Below are positions 36,731-47,364 of a stretch of DNA of 64,000 bases, piece after piece. The notes beneath the pieces are model-generated. The model was given only the letters and a program-made list of their open reading frames with translations, searched no databases and was not told where the DNA came from. The stretch comes from Multifurca ochricompacta. Its lineage: Eukaryota > Basidiomycota > Agaricomycetes > Russulales > Russulaceae. Location: contig WTXG01000007.1 in the NCBI GenBank assembly GCA_022496185.1, positions 558,001 through 622,000 on the forward strand. The letters run 5' to 3'. Numbering within the stretch: the stretch's first letter is position 1; each line of letters starts with the position of its first letter. The translations under genes were made by a program, and so were the position numbers.

Positions 36731-37432
36731 AGATGAGGAATGGGAGGAAAGACAAGACGAAGACGAATACGGGTACGGAAACGGGTAACAGGTGCGGGTG
36801 CGGGTATATGCAGATGCAGGTAGCCAGTAGCAAGCAAGCAAGTTGCTGTTCTGTCGCGACGCGAACCGTGAGCCCATGAACTATTCCCAAATAGGCCCAA
36901 ATATGGTCGGTCATGAGATAAGATGAGCGAAGAAGAGGGAGAGAGGGGAGAGGAAGAGAGAGAGGGCTTTCCCCCCTCTCCTCCCCCCCCTTCCCCCCCC
37001 CCTAACGACGACTAGTATATAATATGATTATGATATAATATAATATAATATAGAATCATCATCCAAGGACTTCTTGATGTACACAGTGGTATAATTCTTC
37101 CATTCCATGGTCTTTTAGACTCATCGGTCGCCACACCTTGGCCCTCGACTGAATCTTACATCTTCGCCTCAGAAGACGAAGGTGGGGGTGTCAATGTCCG
37201 ACCTGCGTTTACCAGTATGAGTAGCTCACTTGGTCGCTTCCGAACCTCACGGTGTCACAGAGGAACGTACTGCTCCCTCAAGTCTTTAGGGTAAGGGCAC
37301 ACACGCACACACACGCACAGATCGAAAGGGTGGGCGGGCCCCTATCCGATCAATATAGGTACTACCAACCAACCCACTTGTATACTAAGAATGCCGCTCT
37401 CCCCGCGTTCGGGCCTATTTGGCTTTATAGCT
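36048..37432. other. Divergent upstream region of the RasGEF and nickel-transporter genes
   Basis: About 1.4 kb. It holds a (GA)n tract at 36680-36730, GGGTAC/GGGTGC units near 36765-36810, a C-rich block at 36968-37002 and an A/T-rich block at 37015-37055. The minus-strand frame at 36381-36914 is the GA/CT tract translated and is not a gene. The transporter's true start codon and first exon should lie in the right part and were not resolved. Confidence 0.6.
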
Positions 37433-39579
37433 GCCGCCATCTCACGCTCTTTGGACGCTCGGTTGTGCTTGTCGGGTGCGAGTTACTCGCTAATGTAATT
37501 TGTTGGATTGTCGCTGGTATTTTGTTTGGTGGGCGAAAGGAAACCCAGCCAATCCTAAGTCTTTCCTTGCTCGCATGGGTACGTGCTACTCTTCTTCATG
37601 TCGAGTAACCCACGCCATAAAATTTCGTTTCCGCTCTGAGACCATCGGTCTCAGACATGGTGAGTAGAAATGTCACGTTGCAAAAAGATCTCAGTCCTAA
37701 GATTTCTTTCATAGCCCTTGATGCAGATCATATTAGGTAAAGCATGTACGCTGTTTCCACTTACACACCGTGCTTTTCCTAGAATTAACCCTCCTTATAG
37801 TGCCCAGTAGTTCAAGCGCTTCCATCTGTCATCCTCTTTGTGTGGTTTTGAGTGTTAAACTTCCAGCAGTGCAATCGACAATGCAACCAGAGGGCTTATC
37901 AGTCTAGGACAACTTCCAGTCACCTGTGGATTGTTCTTCTCGCTTGGGCATAGTACGATCGTGATAGTCGTAGTGAGTATTTCTGCTACCTGCCTGACCC
38001 ATTGCTGAACCCCTCACGGAGAATGTTGCCATCTCCATCAGCACTGATGTCGCCGATAAGATCGGTGGTGTTGGACAGGTCGGCGGGGTAATTGGTACGC
38101 ATCACGTGACATCCATCCTACCTACTAACAAACCAAACTGTGGATGGATGTGTGAATGTGGATGTGGATGATACAGGCTCTTCCGTTAGCGCGTTCTTCT
38201 TGTTCATCGTAGGCTTCGCAAATTCTATCATTCTTCATAAGGTCCTCCGAAAGCGGCGCCAGGTGAGAGAGGGCATGAACTGATGATAACTTGCTGAATA
38301 GGTATCTAGAATAAGAAGCGTCGGGAGCAGCAATTGGCTCGAGGCATTCAGCCAGATGAAATCGAAGATATGTCAGAAGATGACGGTCAGTACAACAACA
38401 CAATAATGATGAAAATCCTTGGCCCTGTTGTTCGTTTCGTCGATCGGCCCTGGAAGGTGCCTCTGGTTTCCCATCTATCTCATTTGGAAACCTGACATCT
38501 GCCCAGATGTACCCAGTCGGACTGTTGTTTGGATTCGGTAAAGCGTATCCGTGTTTGGCAGGCTAGCGACCATTGACCTTTCTGGAGGGTTCGACACTGC
38601 ATCGTCCATCGCACTCCTCGCAGCGTCCGCCATCGCAAAGAAGGGGACGGATGCAAAGGGCATCCCCCCAGCTGACGTTATCATTCTTCCCGTTTGTCCC
38701 TTTGCCTGTTGTGTTCCAGCTAGAATCGGCTGACCCTGATGAACAGATGCTGTTCACAGCTGGAATGACATTGCTTGATTCGGTAGACTCTATTCTCATG
38801 CTTTATTCCTACACCGGGTTTTCCGAACGTCGCTTTCGGCTCTATGAACTCCCAGGGGGAAACGACTCACCCGAGCCCGAGCATCAGCGTACCGTCTACC
38901 GAGAAGCGGCAGCGACGAGTACCGCCGTTATTCAGGTGTCTCAATCACGTAGTGGTGACCTCAATCACAACTGTCTTCCTGCAAATGCGGAGCCAGGCGA
39001 GAGCCCACAATCTGTGCAGAGTGGAGCTTCCGAACGAGACAAGAAAGAGCATATGGAAGCCCTAGTGGTGGAAAATGCAGATGCGATTATAATGGATATA
39101 CGGAAGAAAGCGGAGAGAGAGATGATACTGAAACGGAGCATGATGTCGGGGCTGAGTATTGTGCTCACTCTAATGAGCATCATAGTTGCATTCAGGTGAG
39201 ATCTGCTCCTCCCCTGAGAAATAAAACAATCTTACTAAGACAGAATTGGCATTTTTGGTACCTGGCACCACAGTATATCATTGATTACAATTATGGGATT
39301 AGTCGAGGACAAGTGTGCTGGATGCCATGCAGCGGCAGAGAGCGACAAGGGCTTCGCTGGGAAGTGGTGGAGATTCTGGGCCAAGGTAACGTCGACGTCG
39401 TAAACAATGCTGACACGTGCTAACTAAGCAACCGTGTTTGTGACTGTGACTGACTGACACAGGCAAATGACAACTCCGGTTATATTGGTGCTGGTATTGT
39501 TGGGACTTTCGTACTCGTGGTTGGTGGGTGGTACGGGGGCCGATGGGCATTTTCAAAAACAAAAAAGTTGAATAAATGA
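37433..39579 (+). CDS. NiCoT-family high-affinity nickel/cobalt transporter
   Basis: Readable exons give RSVVLVGCELLANVICWIVA GILFGGRKETQ, then the signature TIGLRHALDADHIS (the RHxxDADH motif of NiCoT permeases, split by an intron near 37660-37714). Next are AIDNATRGLISLGQLPVTCG, LFFSLGHSTIVIVV, NVAISISTDVADKIGGVGQV, SAFFLFIVGFANSIILHKVL, VVRFVDRPWK/MYPVGLLFGF, GFDTASSIALLAASAIAKKG, and MLFTAGMTLLDSVDSILMLY SYTGF. All NiCoT signature blocks are present. A hydrophilic loop is followed by the last membrane segments (MSGLSIVLTLMSIIVA; GYIGAGIVGTFVLVVGGWYG). The stop is at 39579. It has about a dozen exons; the start codon lies upstream of 37433 and is unresolved. Plasma-membrane Ni uptake supports urease; the family includes S. 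pombe Nic1. Confidence 0.9.
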
Positions 39580-39836
39580 GTTGACTAGGGTAATTGTAGA
39601 GTGCCAAAGTGTGCGCGTCATTGTCATCTAGTGAACGGAACGGGTGATGACGGGGAGTAGTTAATAAGCGAAAGCGCTACCCGGCCCTTTTTTTTCCGAA
39701 GCCGTGACCATGTCCGAGTGTCCGAGTCCGAGGATGGAGGAGATGAGGGGATGAGGATGGGGTGGATGGGCGATTAACATGGGCACGGCACTTTTATAAC
39801 GACTTCCATCCATTCATGAAACATCATATTCTCCTC

Positions 39837-39860
39837 TCCATCTCCATCTCCATCTCCATA
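39837..39860. repeat. (CTCCAT)n hexanucleotide repeat
   Basis: Four perfect units end 4 bp before the start codon at 39864 of the wax-synthase-like gene, so they lie in its leader. Confidence 0.95.
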
Positions 39861-39863
39861 ATC

Positions 39864-41326
39864 ATGTCAAGAAGTAACACCACAGTAACATTGTATCAAG
39901 AGTACGTCCTCTTCTTCTCTTTTCTTCATCATCTCCTTCATCTCACATCTCACATCTCACTCAACCTTTCCCCTTTCCTCGGTCAGGTTAGCCTGGGGTT
40001 CAGCAAAGGCCTTCCGAACATTTGTACCACCACCTCAAGACCGCATTCCAATAACATGGCATACAGCTCCTTACATGCTCGTTCAGTTCATACCTTACTC
40101 ATTCATGTCTTACCTTGTCCAAAGACCCGACACTCATCTCATCCGTCTTTTGTTTCTCCCCACATTAATCATCACTGCCCTTCATTCTTCATACGGTTAC
40201 GTTTGGCTTGATCCAAGATATAATGTATTCAACTGGGCGGCAGCTCTTTTCTCCTTCGTTCTCATCGGTAAGGGTATCGATCTCGCCTTGGCCCGGACCG
40301 GTCGTCACAAACGAGGTGAAGCCGCTCAGGGCACGATGTCCACCCCAGCCAGTACCGCCAAAAACGAGCCAGATACAACGGGCAGTTCATCTTCCAGCAA
40401 ACGCCACTGTGCCACTCTCCTTCCATTATGGCTCCGGGATGCCCTCGAGCTCATCTTTTCCATGCGCGGCCTTGGCTGGGACTTTGGCGAAGGTATCTAC
40501 ACTCCACCGCCCAATCGTCCGCAAGATCGCAAGCCCTTTCTTCATGCGACACTCAATTCTTTCCTCGTCAATTTCCTCATTCTCGATATCGTCGAAGCGG
40601 CCATCAAGCTGATTCCTGGTGTCGGTGACCCATTCGGTGGAAGCATTTTCTTCCCGGGCCTCCCTCCCCCTACCCGCTATGTTGTCTCGACCGTCATTCA
40701 CGTCCTCACCGGTGTCGCCCTCGTTGCAGGATTTGGCATGGTTTACGACCTGATCACGCTTTTTGCTGTGGCTGTCCTTGGTCACTCGCCCAAGTCCTGG
40801 CCACCTATCATGGACAACCCTTGGGCCGCGCAGTCGCTACACGAGTTTTGGGCTAAGCGCTGGCATCAACTCCTCCGCCAAACTTTCCTCGTTTTTGGGG
40901 GTATCCCTGGGCGCAAGATCGCAGGTGATTTTGGCCTCGTGCTTGGCACGTTTCTAGCTTCCGGACTCTTCCATGAATGCACCATACTTGCTATGGGCCG
41001 CGAGTGGGACTCGCGTGTGCCTCTCTTCTTCCTCCTTCAAGGTGGCTCGTTAATTGGCGAGCGCATATGGAGGAAGGTGACAGGGCGGCGTGTGGGTGGG
41101 TTCCTCGGTCGGTTGTGGGTGTACTTCGACATCGTCATTCTTGGCCAGCCTCTTGGTACGTGTTTCATCCAGTTCACGCGCAATGGATGGCGAAATTAAC
41201 TAGTGGTATTTCCCCATAGTTGATGCGTGGCACAAGCGAGGTCTCGGTGGGGGGATGGTTATTCCCCCAAAGATGAGCCCGGCTCGTCTTCTCCTCACCT
41301 CCGCTATTCGGAGACTCATGGCATGA
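39864..41326 (+). CDS. Wax synthase-like / MBOAT-type membrane acyltransferase
   Basis: Exons 39864-39901, 39987-41155 and 41220-41326 join in phase. The start gives MSRSNTTVTLYQELAWGSAK. Several hydrophobic segments follow (LIRLLFLPTLIITALHSSYG; FNWAAALFSFVLIGKGIDLA; YVVSTVIHVLTGVALVAGFG; GDFGLVLGTFLASGLFHECT). LLPLWLRDALELIFSMRGLG WDFGEGIYTPP is the conserved block of fungal wax-synthase-domain proteins. SLHEFWAKRWHQLLRQTF, with FWxxRWH, and the later SGLFHE carry the membrane-acyltransferase His (H in FHE). About 437 aa. In Aspergillus and basidiomycete clusters such proteins O-acylate terpenoids, but no terpene cyclase or P450 is nearby here, so the acceptor is unknown. No frame breaks. 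Confidence 0.88.
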
Positions 41327-41481
41327 CAATGACGGCGACGAACATTCATTTCGCTTTTTTTTACCATTCCAGAAGATACCATAATTTAACCTTTCTTTAA
41401 TCACTTATACATTGTTCAGTCATTTCTATCAACATCGTTCCCATTGCACATCCAGGAGTATACATACCTTGTATTAATATA

Positions 41482-42967
41482 CTAGGCCCCACCATGAGGC
41501 CCGAATAAAAATCTAACTGTACCTTCATTCCTCCCAATGGCATCTGCTCCATCAGGGGGGTCTTGGTACCCATCGCCCAGGAGTGGTGTCCGGCTCCGGG
41601 GAGGGTGTTCGGTCTCACGCATGACTATTTTAAGTCGCATGAGCTGGTCCGAGGTGTACGAGGCCGGTGCAGCGGCGTGAAGCGCACCGCGTGAAATGTG
41701 GGGCGACGGAGACGAGGGTGTGTTCGGGGTTGTGTTGGCGGATGGGTTCTGTGTCTGAGATATCAACAGATCGAGGAGCGCGTGAGATATGGCTGTAATT
41801 ATTAATTAACAGTAAGTAAGGGGGACATCAACTGAGTAAGAGTGGACAACACAGACGTGTCGTTAGGCCTCACCTTCAAGGTCGTCTACCTGTGCTTGAA
41901 ATTTCTTTTCCCAAGGCCCATGATCACCAAGAATAGCCACTATCTCGTGATTACTGCGACACCCGGGGGGTACTTGTGACTCGCTCTGCTCGAACGTAGA
42001 TAACAGAGCTGCGAGGTAGAGACAGGCTATGGCGACCACATGTGGTGGGTATTGCAGTGCCACTAACGTTCTTTGGCTGCAGGGGTGTTTAGCTTGGACG
42101 ATAATGGAAGAGAGGGGGGGAGGGAAAGCCCACCTGTCGATAGTTAAGCGCCATGCAAGTTTTGTTAACTTTTTTGATGCTTGGGATATCACTCGATCAT
42201 CAGACAGGATTCGCATAACGGGGTGGAGAGAAATAAAAACCGACCCTTAAGGTCCCTGCCGACTTTAATCACGTATGGGAATGGCATACGGGACGTGAAG
42301 TTAAAACAGATGAGTTCAACAATAAGCCGCTCGACGGCCAGCAGCCTTTGTCTGTCTTGTTCGAGAACCTGACTTGAAGATCCTAAGTGCTTGGCTTGGA
42401 AGTATTTAGTGACGCACTGCTGGGTCCATGTCAATTTCTCCAACAATCGACTTGGACTTTGCTGCTTGCTCTGGGAAGCGAACAATATAGGAGGCCATTA
42501 AAATTTCCCGTGGTTTCTTCAGGGTGTCATGCATTTTCGAAGATACATAAAGGGCTGCGAGTGTCACGTCCTATCCTGAAACGGTAGTGTGGTTACAAAA
42601 GTATGCAGGGAAGAGGGGCACTTGATAACCAAAGTCCTTCCGGGCAAAGAGGAGGTGGAATCTATGGTACAGGTTTTGCGCAGTTGCGATGGTCTTCCTG
42701 GGGCTATCAAAGTAGACGGGTATATAGAGACGTAGGGTCACAGAGAATCGGAAAGAACACTTACAACCCGATTTTGGCGCAAACAGACTCGATAAACCCA
42801 CAAGCTTGCTGTCTCGCCTTCTCCTCTTGGGATGTGGACAGCTTTCCGCGCTGCTTCTCCGAGAACCTAACAACGTCATATGGAGTAAAATATGGGCGAT
42901 GATATTGAGTATATGAAGAAGGTTGACTCGCAGGACCAGGGTCTCTGTAGAACGTGTCCATTGCCAT
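41482..42967 (-). CDS. CTK2: CTK2/cyclin K-like cyclin (CTD-kinase regulatory subunit)
   Basis: The start at 42967 gives MAMDTFYRDPGPASQPSSYT. The first cyclin box follows: VVRFSEKQRGKLSTSQEEKA RQQACGFIESVCAKIG, RKTIATAQNLYHRFHLLFAR, DVTLAALYVSSKMHDTLKKP REIL. After a linker, the second box is read in LLAVERLIVELICFNFTSRM PFPYV, KLTKLAWRLTIDRW and VVAIACLYLAALLS. The Ser/Pro-rich tail ends NEGTVRFLFGPHGGA at 41482. The K-xRE and YHRF patterns are those of C-type transcriptional cyclins (cyclin K/T, yeast Ctk2). It would pair with a Cdk12/Ctk1 kinase to phosphorylate RNA polymerase II CTD Ser2. Six or so introns close in phase. Divergent from the HDAC; the gap is 213 bp. Confidence 0.83.
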
Positions 42968-43180
42968 GATTGCCAGTGCCAGTGTCAGAAGCTCAGGCTC
43001 AGGCTCAGGCTCAGGCTCATGTGGCACGTGATGACGTGATAGATCTAGATCTAAATCTAAGTAGTAGAAGAAGTAGCAACTACCACACATACCAACTACC
43101 ACCTACCACACTACCACTGTCACTACCACTAGCTAACTATCATAGCACTGCTAGCCAGCGATCTATCTCCCCAATCTCTC
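42968..43180. promoter_or_regulatory. Divergent CTK2-like / HDAC promoter with (CTCAGG)n repeat
   Basis: 213 bp between two start codons. It contains five CTCAGG units (42991-43020), TCTAGATC/TAAATCTA units near 43042-43060, and CTACCAC units at 43078-43130. Confidence 0.75.
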
Positions 43181-45303
43181 ATGCATGCCCTTGATTCAAT
43201 CTACCCATCAACATCCTTGCATTATGATCCCGTTACGACAATTTTCCTTCAGGATGCCTGTCTTCACCACAAGTATATTAGAACCAGAGACTCGTCCCAC
43301 ATCTTCGAACGTCCAGAGAGGCTTAGAGCTGTAAAGACTGGGCTCTGTGCTGCTATATCCCGTCTTGAAGAGACACTTCCTGTTTCGACCAATGCCGCTA
43401 AACGCGCGACGGACTCGGACACAGACTCGCTTGTTGTGGCCGTTGAAAACTTGAGGCTCGAACAAAACTCAGGAGAACTTTCTATGCCTAAATCATGTCC
43501 TGTTCGGGTAATACAGAGTTCCGCCAAGGTTGACATTCTCAATGATCCTGCCGTGAAATACATCCATGGTGACATCGACGGGGACGTCTATCTCGAAAAG
43601 CTCGTAGGGTGGGCTCGTCACAGTATGGAAAATATATCAAACGGCCAGTCAGAAATTCCAAGCGAACTTCCTCAAGGTGACCTGTATAGTAATTCCTTTT
43701 TTTTTTGCCGCCTAGTATCATGAAGCTTATCTGACTGATAGTGTGTCCGACATCGTTGGATGCGATTCAGGGAGCTCTAGGCACAGTGTGCGAGGCGGTT
43801 GATACTATCATGACACCCCTCGCCAAGGAGTCGCCACATCTGCCGCATAATGCCTTCGTCGCTGTCCGGCCTCCTGGCCATCACTGCGGAGAAGATACGC
43901 CTTGTGGCTTCTGTTTTGTCAATAATGTTGCCGTCGGTGCCGCACATGGTAGGTAGAGATTTTGGGTGAAGGGTTACAGTCAAAAATAATGACTTGTACA
44001 GCTCATCTGAAACATGGGATAAAGCGCGTTGTGATACTTGACATCGATCTTCACCATGGTATGTGTGCACCGTATCGGCCTTTCCGGTTATAATGTATAG
44101 TGCAAAAAGGTAACGGAACGCAGTCCATCGCCTGGAAGATCAATGATGAAACACACCGGGCTAAATTCGAAGCTGATGCAGGGGCTCCGATGAAACCTGG
44201 CCTTCAAGTCTACTACGGCTCTGTACACGATATCCTGTCATTCCCATGCGAGGTAATTACTTTGGAATGGGGTACTCCGTAGAAATATCTGACAGCTGCA
44301 CAGGATGGAAAGCCAGACATGGTTCAGGCGGCATCGGTTTCGATCCATGGCCCTCATGGCCAGTACATAGAGAATGTCCATCTTGAACCATTCGAGTCTG
44401 AAGAACAGTTCTGGGATGAACATTACCGCGGAGCTTATACTAAGCTACTAAGCAAGGCAGAAGATTTCGTCAAGAGCACGGAAGGAGCATCGGACGACAC
44501 ATTCGTCTTCATCAGGTAAATTTTTTTAGTTGTTTTCACCTCAAAGTTTGACAACGAGGGGGCTCAGTGCTGGATTTGACGCCTCTGAACATGAAACACC
44601 GTCCATGTCACGACACAACCGAAGGGTCCCGACCTCCTTCTTCTATCGCTTCACGCTAGATGCCTGCGCATTTGCCAATAAGTGGGCCAAAGGTAGAATA
44701 GTGAGCGTGCTCGAAGGTGGATATAATGACAAAGCGCTACTCAGCGGAGCCATGGCTCACCTCACTGGCCTGGTAGATGGTGGGAGCGCTTTCAGGGAGG
44801 ATCATTCGAGGGAGTTTTGGTGGTCTCCGGGGAATGTTCAAATGGTAACAATTTCTTTTGGCGGAGAGAGAAGATAATGAGACTAATGTGAGACGCACAG
44901 CTAGAGAAGTTAGCCAAGAAACGTCGTGTCCGATATCCTCGCTCGGCACCGCAGATACGCAGTCCCCGCCATGGTTCGATCGTACCTCAGCTTTGCTAGC
45001 CTTATTCGACCCGCGAGGCGCGGAATCATCGTTGGGGCGGAGTGCCCTCATCCCACCTAGCTCCATGACATTGCGGGCACGCAAGCCGGCTAACCAACTT
45101 CCGTTGACTAACCCAGGACGTCACCAGATTGGAGGAAAGCAGAAGAGAGCCATCCCGGAGGCGAAACTGCTGACCATGCACTCTCATCACCCGAGTCGAC
45201 TCCTGAAACCATACCCCCCACTAACGCGAAAAAACTTCCCCGTGTGGTTTTGAAAGTTGGTCCACGACCCGAGGTCCGAGAACAAACATATCCTCCACCT
45301 TGA
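43181..45303 (+). CDS. Hos3-type histone deacetylase
   Basis: Zn-dependent class II-like deacetylase. The start at 43181 gives MHALDSIYPSTSLHYDPVTT. Catalytic landmarks: LHHKYIRTRDSSHIFERPER, AVRPPGHHCGEDTPCGFCFV (GHHC, catalytic His pair), VVILDIDLHHGNGTQSIAW (DLHHGNGT; Asp/His zinc and His), SAGFDASEHE (Zn Asp), VSVLEGGYND (EGGY Tyr). The N-terminal half is long and has a helical insert, as in fungal Hos3. The tail (MTLRARKPANQLP, then LPRVVLKVGPRPEV, ending TYPPP) resembles other basidiomycete Hos3 tails. A one-base break at AAA 45164-45166 separates the catalytic frame (which would stop at 45253) from that tail. Six introns seen, including one with a poly-T acceptor near 43695-43740. Nuclear or bud-neck role inferred only from yeast. 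Confidence 0.92.
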
Positions 45304-47364
45304 AGTAGACTGGAGCCCCTTTTGGAAACCAGGGTTGGCGTAGATGTGTGTACTTACGAGTTCTACGGCCCTTGTATCTAATGTGCTTGTGTTCCTCGAT
45401 CGCGTTGAACTGCACTGCTGCTGGTATTCTGGGCGGCCGTCAATATATTCTCTATACTTGCCAAATGAGCTTGGGAGGGGCTAAAGTGGTGTAGACTACC
45501 TGCAATGGTCCCTCGTTTTCGTAACAATGGCAGTATGACAAGTTTGGGTGGTTACCAGGAACCACGAACAACCTCCGGTCGAGCGGGGTTCATTTGGGTA
45601 CACAAGGCAAGCAGTGGTAGCAAGGATATGAAATCTCGAGTTTCGAAATACTATGACCAAGTGGTCAGGCGCCATGTGTTGCAATTGTGACACGTCCACT
45701 ACGTACGTACCCAGAAAAACCGAGTGCCATGCCGCAGAGCATGTGATTAGAAAGCCGATCCTCGTCTAACCCGTTTCGATCCCCGAGACATCCCTGCCAG
45801 GTCGTACCATGGATTTCGCACTGATCTTTAACGCTTTTGAAACACAAATGCGATGGAAATGGTCGCCTTAATGGTGATAACCGTTTACAAATTTTGTAAG
45901 TGGCGATGGTTGGAGAATGACAATGTAGCTCTACACGTATAGCCACGCATTAGTCCGAGATGGGGGGGGGGGGGCAGTCCATGGCGCCTGGGTAAGACCC
46001 ACGCTTATTATTGAAGATTGGAGTTCGTGCGTCCACAAAGTTCCGATAGAGGCCTACAGCATGAAGGTATCTCGAGGAGGCAATCGGAGCGAGGCAGGCC
46101 CTTATTTCTCACCTCGGTCACAGGAGACGAAACCTTGATGGAAAAAAAGAGGTACAAGCATAGATCAAAAGTCAGCGGCACAATGTTGGAAATTGTCATT
46201 GTCGCTGGTCCGTTGCTCTTGATAGATGGAAAGGAATAATAATAACCAGGAACGCAATTGGCCAGTTGTATGAGGAAAGCGCTTAGGAATATGAAATCGG
46301 CTAGCTAGTTAATGGTGTCGAATTGTCGTAGAACCGAAAAGACCAGACCAGAAAGATGCAAGACAAGGATAGGAAACATCAACGCCAGCCAGTCCACCGC
46401 TTACGAATACCTAACTGATAGCCATCATTACTTGTACCCCTTCTTCCTTACTCTCAACTGCAGAAAGGCAACATCCTCAATGTTTTCTCTTTGATTCTGT
46501 TATTGTCAAGTGTTAGACAAGCATGGCTGTATACTGACTGTGAAGGGTTAGCATATAAAACTAGATAAAGACAAGTACTTCAGAGGTTCAAAGAACTCTC
46601 TATTAGGGCTGCATAGTGATTGTTAAGGATAGCACCACAGGTTTTGCTGGGTACAGGTATGGTTATACAGCTCAAACCGCTGGAAACCCATACCACCCAA
46701 TCACACTATGACCACCTCCCCTGGGCCCTGGCAGGAGCCCTTAGTTTCCCTCCCTCCAACCTCATATTTTCCCTGTGGGTTTTTCCCTCCTACCTGGGTT
46801 CTACTTCCTAACTAGCTACTACCTTGTTTAGATGTAGTGAGTGCATTTAGGCAATGCCTTGACATTTGGCATGGACATGTATATAAAAGTGATTTAAAGT
46901 AGACGGGCCAGAGTGGGCAGAGGCGGAAGCTATCCTTTTAAAGGTAATCGGGTCCTCCTTAGCCATCTTTTGCTTTTGCACATGAGGAGGCGTAAGGGCA
47001 CTAGGCATCTTCCGCCAAAGTATTCAGGTTCGAACCCTTGCCAGGGACCGGAAGAACGCTTTCTGCTTGATCAGTTCAGCAACTCGCAGGACGCAGTCTC
47101 CCACTTCTCTTCATTCGATCCTTGGACGGAGTAGGTTATCACTCCGGACGTACTATTGGATGTGAGAATGTGTTCGAGAACATGAGTCTCAATGTGATTG
47201 GCGGAGGTCCGGGTGGCTCCGCTGGGGGGATTGACCAGGGCTGGCTGGCTGCTGCGCAGGTCCGCGTCAAGGTGCTGCGTTCAACTATTTACAAGGTAAA
47301 CAGGCGTGACTCAGAAATATTCGAGATCGAACATCTATAGAGGTCTGCATACAACGACCACAGA
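45304..47364. other. 2-kb intergenic region, no protein gene; weak Pol III-like boxes
   Basis: Between two convergent genes. A run of 13 G lies at 45962-45974. Open frames are short and motif-free. Near 46901-46916 the sequence GGGCCAGAGTGGGCAG resembles a Pol III A box, and 47025-47037 (AGGTTCGAACCCT) matches a B box well. No cloverleaf could be folded by eye. Confidence 0.5.

Noticed and set aside
36381..36914. 177-codon minus-strand open frame
   Set aside because: Low-complexity translation of the GA/CT tract in the promoter region; no domain.
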